A stretch of DNA of 64,000 bases from UBA6814 sp040753075 (GCA_040753075.1 JBFMHA010000015.1:1-64000); one strand, 5' to 3'. Shown: positions 15,650 through 24,545, counted from the stretch's first letter. Numbers and translations are program-made. The notes: generated by a model from the letters alone, not told the origin.

Positions 15650-17977
15650 ATGCGCGCGTCCATACAGACACTCTTGCTCAGCATCCTGCTCGGAGGCATC
15701 CTCGCCGTTTCGCTGCTCATCGTCGCCATCTTCCACATGCAGATGGACGAACTGGCCGACAAATCGGCCGAATCCACCCGGACGACCATGGACCGGCAGA
15801 TCCGCCATACCCTGGCCGAGGAGACCGAGATGGCCCTGGGCATGGTGGCCGCCGTGGCCAAGGAGAACGGGGACGAGACCGCGGCCAAGGAGCGGGCCTT
15901 GGCGCTGCTGGCGGCCATGCACACCTCGTCGGGCGGCTACTTCTGGGTGCACGGCGCCGACCTCAGGATGGTCATGCACCCGGAAGATGCGGATCTGGTG
16001 GGCAAGGACATCTCCAGGATCAAGGACCCGGACGGCAACCCCCTGTTCGTGGAGATGACCCGCGTGGCCAAGGCCGGTGGCGAAGGCTTCGTGGACTACC
16101 ACTGGCCCCGTCCGGACTGCACCTCTCCGGTGCCCAAGATTTCCCACGTGCGGCTGTACAAGCCCTGGGGCTGGGTCATAGGCACCGGCGTCTACGTGGA
16201 CGACGTGGACAAGACCGTGGCCGCACAGGTCGAGGCCATGCAGAAAGCCCGCTCCAGCGCCTTCCTGACCGCCGCGGGTCTGGGCCTGGCTGCGGCCCTG
16301 CTCGTCTCGGCCCTGGCCGTGCTGCTCATCCGCTCCCGGATCACCAGGCCCCTGACCACCCTGACCGGCCAGGCCGGACGGGTGGCGGACGGCGACCTGG
16401 ACGCCGTGGCCGATGGCCGCTTCTTTGCCGAACTGGGCGTCCTCCACGCCTCGCTCCGCGGCATGGTCGCCAACCTCAAGGAGAAGCTCGGCCTGGCCGA
16501 GGGCATCCGCGAAGCCATCTCCTCGGCCTTCCCCACCATCAGCCTGGATACATCGGGGACCATCACCCAGGTGAGTCCCAACCTGATCTCCCTCCTGAGC
16601 AAGCCCGGAGCGCCCGAAAACTACGTGGGCCGGACTGCGGGCGAGTTCTTCCACAACCAGCCCGGCAAGCGCACCCGATCCATGATCGCCCTGGAGGAGC
16701 GCCGCCGGCTGGACGACGAGTTCAAGCTGACCGCCTCCGACGGCCGGGAACTCACCCTGACGGTGCACGCCAATCCGCTCACCGACCTGGACGGCCGTCT
16801 CATCGGGGTGTTCACCCTGTACTTCGACTTGACCACCATCCGTTCCCAGGAGCGGGAGATCCGCGAACAGCACGACAAGATCTCGCGCATCGCCGAAGAG
16901 TCCACCCGCATCGCGGACGAGGTCTCCATCTCCTCGGTGAGCCTGGCCGACGAGGTGCAGCAGGCCAGCACCGGCGCGGAAGAACAGCGCCGGCAGACCC
17001 AGGAGGCCGCGACCGCCATCGAGGAGATGAGCGCCACGGTGCTGGAGGTGGCGCGCAATGCCCAGGGCGCGGCGGAACAGTCCGGCCAGACCCGGGAGAA
17101 GGCGGCCCAGGGCAACCAGGCCGTGTCCGAACTCATCCGCCACATCTCGGGCGTGGACGAGGTGGTCAAGGCCCTGGGACAGCGCATCGCGGCCCTGGGC
17201 GGCCATGCCCAGGGCATCGGCCAGGTGCTGGGGGTCATCAACGACATCGCGGACCAGACCAACCTGCTGGCGCTGAACGCGGCCATCGAGGCGGCCCGGG
17301 CCGGCGACGCGGGAAGAGGCTTCGCGGTGGTGGCCGACGAGGTGCGCAAGCTGGCCGAAAAGACCATGCAGGCCACCGGCGAGGTCTCGGGAGTCATCCG
17401 GACCATCCAGGACTCCACCAAGGCCGCGGCCCAGGAGATGGCCCAGGCGGCCAAGGCGGTGGAGACCGTGACCTCCCGGGCCGAGCAGTCCGGAGCGGTG
17501 CTGGCCGAGATCGTGCACATGGCCAGCGCGGCCAGCGACCAGGTTCGCTCCATCGCCGCCGCGGCCGAGCAGCAGTCGGCGGCGTCGGAGCAGATCAGCC
17601 GCTCGGCCGAGCGCATCGCCGAGATCGCGGGGCGGACCACCGAAGTCATGGACGAGGCGGCCCGCCGCGTGCTCAAGCTCTCGGGCCGCGCCGCGGACCT
17701 CACCCGCACCATGGGCGGCATCCAGGGGACGGCGGAAGAACTCTCCGGCCGCAAGCAGAAGTGCTGGGAGTTCATGAACTGCGGCCGCATCAAGGGCGGG
17801 GCCAGGGAGCGGGAGATGGGCGTATGCCCGGCCTACCCCCACGACGGCGACTGCTGCGCCAACGTGGGCGGCACCTTCTGCGGCGGCAAGGTGCAGGGCG
17901 ACTTCGGCCAGAAGATCGCCCAATGCACCAAGTGCGACTATTTCAAGAGTTCGCACTACGACCGCTCGTCCATCTAG
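15650..17977 (+). CDS. Methyl-accepting chemotaxis protein with Cache, HAMP, PAS and Cys-rich tail
   Basis: A 775-residue inner-membrane chemoreceptor. TM1 is at about 7-28. A periplasmic Cache-type sensor follows (about 30-195; GGYFWVHGADLRMVMHP, then GWVIGTGVYVDDVD). TM2 is at about 202-224, then HAMP, a PAS-like domain (about 290-400) and the signalling coiled coil with the tip DQTNLLALNAAIEAARAGDAG at about 535-556, which contacts CheA/CheW. Unusually, residues about 703-775 form a Cys-rich module with eight Cys (CWEFMNC, VCPA, DCC, TFCGG, CTKC), likely a metal or Fe-S site. The start has GGAGGGGCC before ATG. The ligand is unknown. Confidence 0.93.
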   Translation: MRASIQTLLLSILLGGILAVSLLIVAIFHMQMDELADKSAESTRTTMDRQIRHTLAEETEMALGMVAAVAKENGDETAAKERALALLAAMHTSSGGYFWVHGADLRMVMHPEDADLVGKDISRIKDPDGNPLFVEMTRVAKAGGEGFVDYHWPRPDCTSPVPKISHVRLYKPWGWVIGTGVYVDDVDKTVAAQVEAMQKARSSAFLTAAGLGLAAALLVSALAVLLIRSRITRPLTTLTGQAGRVADGDLDAVADGRFFAELGVLHASLRGMVANLKEKLGLAEGIREAISSAFPTISLDTSGTITQVSPNLISLLSKPGAPENYVGRTAGEFFHNQPGKRTRSMIALEERRRLDDEFKLTASDGRELTLTVHANPLTDLDGRLIGVFTLYFDLTTIRSQEREIREQHDKISRIAEESTRIADEVSISSVSLADEVQQASTGAEEQRRQTQEAATAIEEMSATVLEVARNAQGAAEQSGQTREKAAQGNQAVSELIRHISGVDEVVKALGQRIAALGGHAQGIGQVLGVINDIADQTNLLALNAAIEAARAGDAGRGFAVVADEVRKLAEKTMQATGEVSGVIRTIQDSTKAAAQEMAQAAKAVETVTSRAEQSGAVLAEIVHMASAASDQVRSIAAAAEQQSAASEQISRSAERIAEIAGRTTEVMDEAARRVLKLSGRAADLTRTMGGIQGTAEELSGRKQKCWEFMNCGRIKGGAREREMGVCPAYPHDGDCCANVGGTFCGGKVQGDFGQKIAQCTKCDYFKSSHYDRSSI

Positions 17978-17992
17978 GCCGGACGCTCCAAG

Positions 17993-18027
17993 AAAAAGCC
18001 CCGGGACGCGCGCGTCCCGGGGCTTTT
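17993..18027. terminator. Bidirectional Rho-independent terminator
   Basis: A long perfect G+C-rich inverted repeat (AAGCCCCGGGACGC / GCGTCCCGGGGCTT) is flanked by an A run on the left and a T run on the right. It lies between the convergent chemoreceptor and cbiB genes and should stop transcription from both sides. Confidence 0.92.
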
Positions 18028-18037
18028 CCATTGCCGC

Positions 18038-18988
18038 CTACATGAGCTTCAGAAGCAGGGCGTACAGCCCGGCCAGGGCGGCCAGGAGCAGACCGGCGGC
18101 GCGGCAGAGGGTGAGCAGCCGGCCCAGCTTCTCGTCAGTCCACTCGCTCCCGGCCGGGCCGAGGACCGGCTTGTCCTTGGGCTGGCCGAAGTAGACCGCC
18201 GGCCCGCCCACGGCCGCGCCGCAGAGCCAGGCCGCGGCGGCCATGGGCCAGCCCGCGTTGGGGCTCTCGGTCTTGCGCGCGTCCTCCAGCAGATGCCCGT
18301 AGGCCGCGCGCCAGTCCATGCGCAGCAGCCAGCCCGCGGCCAGGAGCGCGAAGGCGGTTACGCGCGCCGGGACGAAGGCCAGCACGTCGTCGGCCCGGGC
18401 CGCGAACCAGCCGGCGTGCCGCCACTGCTCGGTCCTGTACCCCCACATGGAGTCCAGGGTCGAAACGGTCTTGTAGATCCACAGCCAGGCCGGCCCGCCC
18501 ACGGCCAGGAACAGGAAGGGCGCGGCAAAGGCGTCGTTCAGGTTCTCGGCCAGGGTCTCGGCCAGGGCCCGGCGCAGGGCCGGCGCATCCATGTCCCCGG
18601 TGTCCCGGGTCACCAGCATGGCCAGAGCGCGGCGCGCGCCGTCCAGGTCGCCCCGCTCCAGGAGGCCGAGCGCCGCCCTGCCCTCGCGCAGGAGCTGGCC
18701 CAGGGCCAGGCCGGCATAGGCCAGGTACAGGGCCAGGACCAGGCCCAGCCAGGGCACGGCCGCCAGGAACCAGGCCGTGCCGCCCGCGGCGCCGGCCAGC
18801 AGGAGCGCAGCCGCCGCGCCCTTGGCCTTCTGGGTCCCGGGGCCTCCGGTGCGGACCAGGGGCGAGAGTTCGGCCGCGGCCTTGCCCAGGAACCGCACCG
18901 GGTGCGGCCAGCCCGGCGGGTCGCCCAGCAGCAGGTCCAGGAGCGCCGCCATGAGCGGCAGCAGGGTCCAGAGCAGTCCGTTGTCCAT
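18038..18988 (-). CDS. cbiB: Adenosylcobinamide-phosphate synthase
   Basis: Inner-membrane enzyme of cobamide synthesis that attaches the aminopropanol arm to adenosylcobyric acid. The 316-residue product has LLDLLLGDPPGWPHPVRFLG near the N terminus, DDVLAFVPARVTA, and ESPNAGWPMAAAAWLCGAAVGGP, with several hydrophobic helices. ATG 18988 is preferred to an upstream frame start because GGGAGGG precedes it and it gives the family N terminus. It stands alone between two terminators; another cobamide gene (cbiF) lies 33 kb away. Confidence 0.92.
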   Translation of the reverse strand: MDNGLLWTLLPLMAALLDLLLGDPPGWPHPVRFLGKAAAELSPLVRTGGPGTQKAKGAAAALLLAGAAGGTAWFLAAVPWLGLVLALYLAYAGLALGQLLREGRAALGLLERGDLDGARRALAMLVTRDTGDMDAPALRRALAETLAENLNDAFAAPFLFLAVGGPAWLWIYKTVSTLDSMWGYRTEQWRHAGWFAARADDVLAFVPARVTAFALLAAGWLLRMDWRAAYGHLLEDARKTESPNAGWPMAAAAWLCGAAVGGPAVYFGQPKDKPVLGPAGSEWTDEKLGRLLTLCRAAGLLLAALAGLYALLLKLM

Positions 18989-19014
18989 GGCCGTCACCCT
19001 CCCTGCGATGCACG

Positions 19015-19052
19015 AAAAAAAACGCGGGCGCAGCCGGAGAGGCCGCGCCCGC
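19015..19052 (-). terminator. Rho-independent terminator of the hydrogenase operon
   Basis: On the minus strand GCGGGCGCGGCC and GGCTGCGCCCGC pair around a 5-nt loop (TCTCC) and are followed by G and eight T. It lies 25 nt after the large-subunit stop. Confidence 0.93.
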
Positions 19053-19076
19053 ACAGCATGCCATGGTTCGGCGTCG

Positions 19077-20411
19077 CTAGTCCACCCGCCTCCAGACCAC
19101 GCCCCGGTCCTTGAGGTCCAGGCAGTGGGTGGAGCAGGAGATGCAGGGGTCGTAGGCCCGCACCAGCATGGAGAGCTTGAGCTCGATGGACTCGGCCGAC
19201 TCGTCCTTGATGAGCGGGGTCAGGGCGGCCATGTCGTACTGGATGTTGGCGTGGTTCTGGTTGGTGGGGATCACGCAGTCCGCGTGGCAGATGCGGCCCT
19301 CGTCGTCGTACTCGTAGGCGTGGAACAGGATGCCCCGGGGCACGTCCACCGCGCCCGCGCCCCGGCCCGCCTGGGGCGTGACCGGCGCAGGGGCCTCGGG
19401 CCGGATCCCGGTCTTGATGAGCTCGTCCAGGATGCGCACCGAATCCTCGGTGGAGTGCACGCACTCCACCAGCTGGGCCACGGTGATGAGGAAGGGGTTG
19501 TGGCAGGGGGCCTTGAGCCCCAGCTTGTCCGCGGCGCGCTTGGCGCCGGGATGGAGCAGCGCGTGGTTCAGGTTGAACCGGGCCAGGGCCCCGACCATGT
19601 AGGAGCGCGCCTGGTTCTTGGTCCACTTGGCCGTGGACTGGGGCAGCAGGTACTCGTTGGTCAGGTTCAGGTACTCCGAGGCCGGCCGGCTCTGGTCCTG
19701 GCTCGAGCCCACCTGGCCCCAGAGCAGGGGGTACTCCCCGGGATGGATCAGGGCCACGTACTCGGTCTCCCGGGTGAAGCCCGGGATGCGGTGGGCCACC
19801 GAGGCCACCAGGTCCACCACCGCGTCCAGGGGCTTGAGGGAGTCGTTCAGCCGCTTGCGCAGGGCCTTGAGATCCTCCTGGGAGGGGACCTTGTGGAACC
19901 CGCCCGGGCACAGGCGCTGGGGATGGGTGGTGCGGCCGCAGACGACCTGGCTGAACTCGTTGGCCAGCCGGCGCAGGCCGATGAGGGTGGTGAGCTCCTT
20001 CTTGTGGGTGGAGGCCAGGGGGATGACCGAGCCCACGCCCAGGTAGTCGGGCAGGGCCAGGTAGCCCACGTGCAGGTAGTGACTCTGCAGGTTCTCGCCA
20101 TGGGCGGCCAGCTTGCGCAGGAGCGTGGTCTGGCGCGAGACGCGGACGCCCAGGGCCTCCTCGGTGGCCTGCAGGGAGGCCAGCTGGTGCCCGATGGAGC
20201 AGATGCCGCAGATGCGGGAGGTGATCTGGTGGACCACGTCCCAGCGTTTGCCCAGGAGCATGGCCTCGAAGAAGCGCGGGGCCTCGGGCACCTCCCAGCG
20301 GCAGGTCTGGACCGTCCCGGCGTCGTCGATCTCGACCACGATGTTGCCGTGGCCCTCGACCCGGGTGAGGTAGTGGACGTCGATCTTCTTGGCGGCGGTG
20401 GTTTCGCTCAT
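19077..20411 (-). CDS. hydA: [NiFe] hydrogenase large (alpha) subunit, group 3b type
   Basis: Catalytic subunit of a cytoplasmic NAD(P)-linked hydrogenase/sulfhydrogenase. The 444-residue protein carries the proximal nickel motif RICGICSIGH (Cys68, Cys71) and the distal motif DPCISCSTH (Cys423, Cys426, His429). A 15-residue tail follows His429, which a maturation endopeptidase would be expected to remove; no such protease or Hyp gene is in the window. Last gene of a beta-gamma-delta-alpha operon, the order seen in archaeal hydBGDA sulfhydrogenases, and followed by a strong terminator. Confidence 0.92.
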   Translation of the reverse strand: MSETTAAKKIDVHYLTRVEGHGNIVVEIDDAGTVQTCRWEVPEAPRFFEAMLLGKRWDVVHQITSRICGICSIGHQLASLQATEEALGVRVSRQTTLLRKLAAHGENLQSHYLHVGYLALPDYLGVGSVIPLASTHKKELTTLIGLRRLANEFSQVVCGRTTHPQRLCPGGFHKVPSQEDLKALRKRLNDSLKPLDAVVDLVASVAHRIPGFTRETEYVALIHPGEYPLLWGQVGSSQDQSRPASEYLNLTNEYLLPQSTAKWTKNQARSYMVGALARFNLNHALLHPGAKRAADKLGLKAPCHNPFLITVAQLVECVHSTEDSVRILDELIKTGIRPEAPAPVTPQAGRGAGAVDVPRGILFHAYEYDDEGRICHADCVIPTNQNHANIQYDMAALTPLIKDESAESIELKLSMLVRAYDPCISCSTHCLDLKDRGVVWRRVD

Positions 20412-20441
20412 GGCTCTTTCCGTGGCAAGCGGTTGAACGGC

Positions 20442-21185
20442 CTACAGCGGGGCGCTGGAGAAGCCGAGGAAGAGGCGCAGCAGGTCCTGGGCCTCGCGGC
20501 GGGAGAACCCGCCCAGGTCTTCCATCACGAAGCGGGCCGCGTCCAGGTTGGCCCCGGGGGCCAGGCCCCGGCATCCCCAGCAGACCGCGCCCTCGGTCAC
20601 GCAGCAGGCCTTGCACCCGGCCCGGGTGATGATCCCCAGGCAGGCGCGGCCCCGCTCGTAGTTGCAGATGTTGCCGGCCTGCTTGCACTCCATGCAGACC
20701 GGGTAGTCGGGCAGCCAGGGGGTCTTGCCCGAGAGCAGCTCCTTGACCATGCGCAGGAACTCCTGACGGTCGATGGGGCAGCCGTGGATCTCCAGGTCCA
20801 CCGGGACCACGGCGCGCACCGGCCGGGCCGCGTAGGTGGAGTACCAGCGCGCCTTGTCGCCGTACACCGCCTCGCGGCAGACCGAGTCCTCCAGGAAGTT
20901 CTTGATGCAGTTGACGCCGCCGATGGTGGCGCAGGCGCCCAGGGCCACCAGGAGCTTGGCCTGGGCGCGGATCTCCTTGATGCGCTTCTCGTCCTCGGGC
21001 CGGGTGATGGAGCCCTCCACGAAGGCGATGTCGTAGTCGTCGCTGCGCTCGGTCATGACCTCGCGGAAGTTGACCACCTCCACGTGGGCCAGCACGTCCA
21101 GGAGCTTCTCCTCCAGGTTGGCCACCTGGAGCTGGTCGCCTTCGCAGCCGGCGAAGTCGAAGAACGCGATCTTGGGCTTGGCCAT
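20442..21185 (-). CDS. hydD: [NiFe] hydrogenase small (delta) subunit
   Basis: A 247-residue Fe-S subunit that relays electrons from the NiFe site. The N terminus has FDFAGCEGDQLQ, followed by VEGSIT, LVALGACATIGGVNC, IHGCPID and a Cys-rich C-terminal half (CMECKQAGNICNYERGRACLG, then CKACC, CWGCRG) that fits several [4Fe-4S] clusters. No Tat signal, so it is cytoplasmic. ATG 21185 is preferred to 21197 because GGGAGGAACC lies directly upstream. Confidence 0.92.
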   Translation of the reverse strand: MAKPKIAFFDFAGCEGDQLQVANLEEKLLDVLAHVEVVNFREVMTERSDDYDIAFVEGSITRPEDEKRIKEIRAQAKLLVALGACATIGGVNCIKNFLEDSVCREAVYGDKARWYSTYAARPVRAVVPVDLEIHGCPIDRQEFLRMVKELLSGKTPWLPDYPVCMECKQAGNICNYERGRACLGIITRAGCKACCVTEGAVCWGCRGLAPGANLDAARFVMEDLGGFSRREAQDLLRLFLGFSSAPL

Positions 21186-21210
21186 GGTTCCTCCCATCCC
21201 GGGGGCCGGG

Positions 21211-22044
21211 CTAGATGGCCTCTTCCAGGGATTCGATGGCGGTGTACTTGAACACCGGGCCGTGGATGCAGGCGCTCTTGCCGTTGATCTGGCAGTGCCC
21301 GCACTTGCCCAGCCCGCACTTCATCTTCCGCTCCAGGGACACGTAGATGCGGTCGGGGTGGATGCCCAGGCGGGTGCAGTCCTTGATCACGAAGCGGTAC
21401 ATGACCGGCGGCCCCACCATGGCCACGTAGGTGTTCTCGATGTCCAGGCTGATCTGGGGCAGGAGCGTGGAGACCACGCCCACGTTGCCGGTCCAGCCCT
21501 CCTCGGCGCGGTCCACGGTCTCCAGGATCTCCACGTCGCTGCGGCCCTTGAGCTCCTCGATCTGGTTCACGAAGATGCGCTCGGAGGGGGTGCGGGTGCC
21601 CACCATGATGATGATCCGGCCGAACTCGTCGCGGTGGCGCAGCTGGTAGTTGAGCAGGCTGCGCAGGGGGATGTAGCCCAGGCCTCCGGCGATGAAGAGG
21701 GTGTCCTTGCCCACGAACTCCTGCACCGGGAAGAAGGTGCCGTAGGGGCCGCGCACGCCCACCTTCTGGCCGGGCTCCAGGGCGTGCAGGGCGTTGGTCA
21801 CGGTGCCGATCTTGCGCACCGCCAGGTCGAACTCCAGCATCTCCAGCGCGGGGTGGGAGCAGACCGAGAACGGCGCCTCGCCCACCCCGTAGATGGAGAG
21901 CTGGATGAACTGCCCGGGCTTGTGCGCCAGGTTGCGGCCGCTGTCCAGGCGGAAGCTGAAGCGGGACACGGTGTCCGAGAGCTGCTCCTTGTCCACCAGG
22001 GTGGCGGGCCTGGGCACGTAGGGCGAGAAGTTCTTGCGGGTCAT
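21211..22044 (-). CDS. hydG: Hydrogenase FAD/NAD(P)-binding (gamma) subunit
   Basis: A 277-residue ferredoxin-NADP reductase-like protein that passes electrons between hydrogenase Fe-S clusters and NAD(P). It has the FAD-binding region KPGQFIQLSIYGVGEAPFSV, the nucleotide region LFIAGGLGYIPLRSLL, and a C-terminal [2Fe-2S] site (MKCGLGKCGHCQINGKSAC). ATG 22042-22044 overlaps the beta-subunit stop as ATGA. The symbol follows the Pyrococcus hydBGDA naming and is not the radical-SAM HydG. Confidence 0.92.
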   Translation of the reverse strand: MTRKNFSPYVPRPATLVDKEQLSDTVSRFSFRLDSGRNLAHKPGQFIQLSIYGVGEAPFSVCSHPALEMLEFDLAVRKIGTVTNALHALEPGQKVGVRGPYGTFFPVQEFVGKDTLFIAGGLGYIPLRSLLNYQLRHRDEFGRIIIMVGTRTPSERIFVNQIEELKGRSDVEILETVDRAEEGWTGNVGVVSTLLPQISLDIENTYVAMVGPPVMYRFVIKDCTRLGIHPDRIYVSLERKMKCGLGKCGHCQINGKSACIHGPVFKYTAIESLEEAI

Positions 22045-23078
22045 CGCGTCTCCTCCCACAGCGCGTTGAACACGTCCTTGGGGTTGGCGATGCGCGCGGT
22101 GCAGGCCCGCACGCAGCGGCCGCATCCCACGCAGCCCAGTTCGCCGATCATGTCGTAGATGTATTTGCCCTTGCGGAAGTAGCGGTGGCGGTAGCGCTCC
22201 CGGGCCTGGGCCCGGAAGTTGTGGTCGCCGGCCACCAGGGCGAAGGAGCGCAGCATGCACCCGTCCCACTCCCGGAAGCGGCGGCCCTTCTGCAGGCTCT
22301 CGTCCAGCTCCTCCCGGACGTCGAAGCAGTAGCAGGTGGGGCAGACCACGTTGCAGGAGCCGCAGGCCAGGCAGAGCCGGGCCTTCTCCCGCCACAGGGA
22401 GGAGCTCCAGTTCCGGGAGAGGATGTGGGGGACCTCCTGCCAGGGGAAGCGAAGCCCGTTCTGCGCGGCCCGCTTGTGCAAGCCCTCGCGCGCCTTGCGC
22501 GCGGCCTCGCGGTCGGCCAGGGAGGCCTTGGCCACCGGCCCGCAGGCCAGGAGCAGCTCCTCGCCGCGGGGCGAGCCCACCTTCACGTAGAAGGAGGCCG
22601 GGCCGATCTTGGTCCAGTAGAGGTCGAAGCCCAGGTCCGCCCGGGCCGTGCCCACGCTGCCCCAGAAGGCGGTGGGGGCGATGCGCATGGGCTCCAGGGC
22701 GAAGACCGCGATGTTCTCGCGCCGGCGCAGGTAGTACTGGTCCGGGGCCCCGGACTCCATGATCTGGTCGAGCTGGGCGATGGCCCGCACGTCGTAGGGG
22801 TGGACCCCGAAGAGCAGGGCCGGCGGGGCCTCGAACACCGGTTCGGCCTCGCACTTGGCCACATCGTAGCGGATGAGGTCCTCGCGCGGGGGCAGGAAGA
22901 AGCGCTTGAGGGAGTTGTAGGCCAGGTCGTAGTCCCAGGCGATCTCCGTCCCGTCGCGCCAGGGCGCGAAGTCGAAGAATCCGCCGGGCAGCGCCGTGGG
23001 GACCTGGACCTCGTACTTGGCTGACCACTCCTTGAGCAGTCCGGGAAGCTGTTCCGTATACACCGTGTAGGCTGGCAT
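22041..23078 (-). CDS. hydB: Hydrogenase iron-sulfur (beta) subunit
   Basis: A 345-residue electron-transfer subunit with an N-terminal HydB-like domain and two C-terminal [4Fe-4S] sets: CLACGSCNVVCPTCYC and CVGCGRCVRACTAR. It links the small subunit to the diaphorase. ATG 23078 is well supported by GGAGGAGCCG. First gene of the operon, downstream of a recognisable promoter. Confidence 0.9.
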   Translation of the reverse strand: MPAYTVYTEQLPGLLKEWSAKYEVQVPTALPGGFFDFAPWRDGTEIAWDYDLAYNSLKRFFLPPREDLIRYDVAKCEAEPVFEAPPALLFGVHPYDVRAIAQLDQIMESGAPDQYYLRRRENIAVFALEPMRIAPTAFWGSVGTARADLGFDLYWTKIGPASFYVKVGSPRGEELLLACGPVAKASLADREAARKAREGLHKRAAQNGLRFPWQEVPHILSRNWSSSLWREKARLCLACGSCNVVCPTCYCFDVREELDESLQKGRRFREWDGCMLRSFALVAGDHNFRAQARERYRHRYFRKGKYIYDMIGELGCVGCGRCVRACTARIANPKDVFNALWEETR

Positions 23079-23649
23079 CGGCTCCTCCGGCGCCGGGCGT
23101 CCGGGCTCGCGCCCCCGCCCCTGCGGTAGATGGCCGGCGGGCAAGCGCCCGCCGCGGGAAACCGCCGGGCCCGAGGCCGGACCCGACAGGCTAGCCCTTA
23201 TACGGAACGCCCGAACCCGGCGCAACCCTTGCGCTTTTTCTCACAATTTGCCCGAAAGCGCCCAGGCAGAACGAAACCACCCCCTGGGAAAAGTGCCCAA
23301 AAACTGCGGAACACCGCGATAAAAGGTGACAATCAGAATTCCAGGGCCGAACCCCGAAGGCCCCGCGCCGCCGCGGCAGCGAAGCCGCCCGCGCGCACCA
23401 TGCAGAGAAAATTTCATCCCACCCCAAAACGGCACGCCCCGCCTCCGCCCCGCCTCCGCCGCAATCCCCCGCGCCCAGCCCGGTGCGACCCGACCCAAGG
23501 AGGAGCCGGAAGTCCCGGCCCGCCCCGCACGCCCCTGCCGGGTCTGGGCGCGGCATGCCGAACCACCGCGAGGACGCGGAGGGGAACCCCTTCCCGCTCC
23601 CGACCACCCTCCCCCCGCCGCCCCAGCGCGCCGCCGGGATGTCCAGCCA
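23079..23649. other. Intergenic region between hydrogenase operon and IS element
   Basis: About 570 nt. It holds the hydrogenase promoter near 23200. From about 23340 to 23650 there is only G+C-rich sequence with a readthrough frame from the transposase and no recognisable coding pattern or RNA motif. Confidence 0.6.
23197..23225 (-). promoter_or_regulatory. Putative sigma70 promoter of the hydrogenase operon
   Basis: On the minus strand TTGCGC (23220-23225), a 17-nt spacer and TATAAG (23197-23202) lie about 120 nt upstream of hydB. A TTGTGA half-site resembling an FNR/HcpR-type operator lies just upstream (about 23240-23247), without a clear second half. Confidence 0.5.
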
Positions 23650-24148
23650 GCCATGATTGACTGGACGATAGCTGTTCGGGCATGAAGTGGTTCACATCAA
23701 GCTCCCCGATTCGCAGGGGAGCATCCGCGCAGAGCGCCAGGCACAGGAGGTGTTGTGCTGGGGGTGATGCAGGACAGGGGGGAAGACCGGCCGCGAGGAA
23801 GTTTTCGACATGGCGCTCGTAGCGCACGACCAGTCGCATGAAGTTCTGCAGCCAGGCGAAAAGGCGTTCGATCTTCCAGCGACGCCGGTAGCGGCGCAAG
23901 GGCCTTCCGTCCTGGGTCCTGGGGCGTTTTCGTCCGGCCCGGTGCGGCGCGATCATCTCCGCGCCCCATTCCTCCCGCAAGCGTTGATCCAAGCCGTCAC
24001 TGTCATATGCCTTGTCGCCAATCACCCGCGCTGGAATCTCGTTGGTGAACGCCGCATCAAGGGTCTGCTCCACCAGGGTCACTTCATGCGGCGAAGCGCT
24101 GGCCACGTACACGGCGAGAGGAAGACCGCCAGCGTCTGCCACTGCCAT
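23414..24148 (-). pseudogene. IS5-family transposase OrfB (frameshift product, C terminus aberrant)
   Basis: The catalytic C-terminal half: MAVADAGGLPLAVYVASASPHE, RVIGDKAYDSDGLD (second Asp), the EMIAPHRAGRKRPRTQDGR stretch, and RRRWKIERLFAWLQNF with the catalytic Glu. It would be made by -1 frameshifting from OrfA rather than from its own ATG. Homologues end about 15 residues after YERHxENFL. Here that point is followed by Pro/Ala-rich sequence read through for about 130 more residues, which suggests the true 3' end is lost. Confidence 0.7.
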
Positions 24149-24519
24149 GATCTTGCTGCCTTTGCCCCGCTTGGTTTTCCCAACCCCAGCGCCCCCTTTT
24201 TAGCGGGAGCGAATGTCCCGTCAATGAAAGCTTCCCGGAGGTCTATCCCGCCTCGTTCGCGAAGATCCTCCGCGAGGGCGATCAGGATGCGGTCGAACAC
24301 TCCGTCTCGTCGCCATCGCTGGAGCCAGCGGCGGCAGGTCTGGTGCGGCGGAAACCTCTCGGGCAAGTCTTCCCAAGGCGCGCCGGTCCTGAGAATCCAG
24401 AGGACGCCGTCAACCACGTCCCGGGGCTCTCGCGCCGGCCTTCCCTTGCCGCCTCCCCCGCTCTTGGCCGGGGGAATCAGGGTCGCAATCAGCTCCCATT
24501 GCTCGTTGGTCAGGGTCAT
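24079..24519 (-). CDS. IS5-family transposase OrfA
   Basis: N-terminal part of an IS427-group transposase: ELIATLIPPAKSGGGGKGRP, DVVDGVLWILRTGAPWEDLPE, QTCRRWLQRWRRDGVFDRIL, then the first catalytic Asp region AFIDGTFAPAKKGALGLGK. After that point this frame leaves the family pattern, because the remaining domain is in the -1 frame. ATG 24519 is used; a TTG at 24537 is also in frame. Confidence 0.85.
   Translation of the reverse strand: MTLTNEQWELIATLIPPAKSGGGGKGRPAREPRDVVDGVLWILRTGAPWEDLPERFPPHQTCRRWLQRWRRDGVFDRILIALAEDLRERGGIDLREAFIDGTFAPAKKGALGLGKPSGAKAARSWQWQTLAVFLSPCTWPALRRMK
24175..24181 (-). promoter_or_regulatory. -1 ribosomal frameshift slippery heptamer
   Basis: On the minus strand G GGA AAA, in phase with OrfA, has the canonical X XXY YYZ form. 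A -1 slip here joins OrfA to the frame that reads TKRGKGSKIMAVAD, restoring the family sequence. Confidence 0.7.
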
Positions 24520-24545
24520 GAAGTCCCAATCAATCAAACAAAATC

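Noticed and set aside
15626..18031. Minus-strand frame opposite the chemoreceptor
   Set aside because: Mirror of a strongly supported chemoreceptor; it also runs through the bidirectional terminator.
23340..23650. Small frames on both strands between the hydrogenase promoter and the IS element
   Set aside because: Pro/Arg/Ala-rich in all frames, no ribosome site and no family pattern. Treated as non-coding or transposase readthrough.
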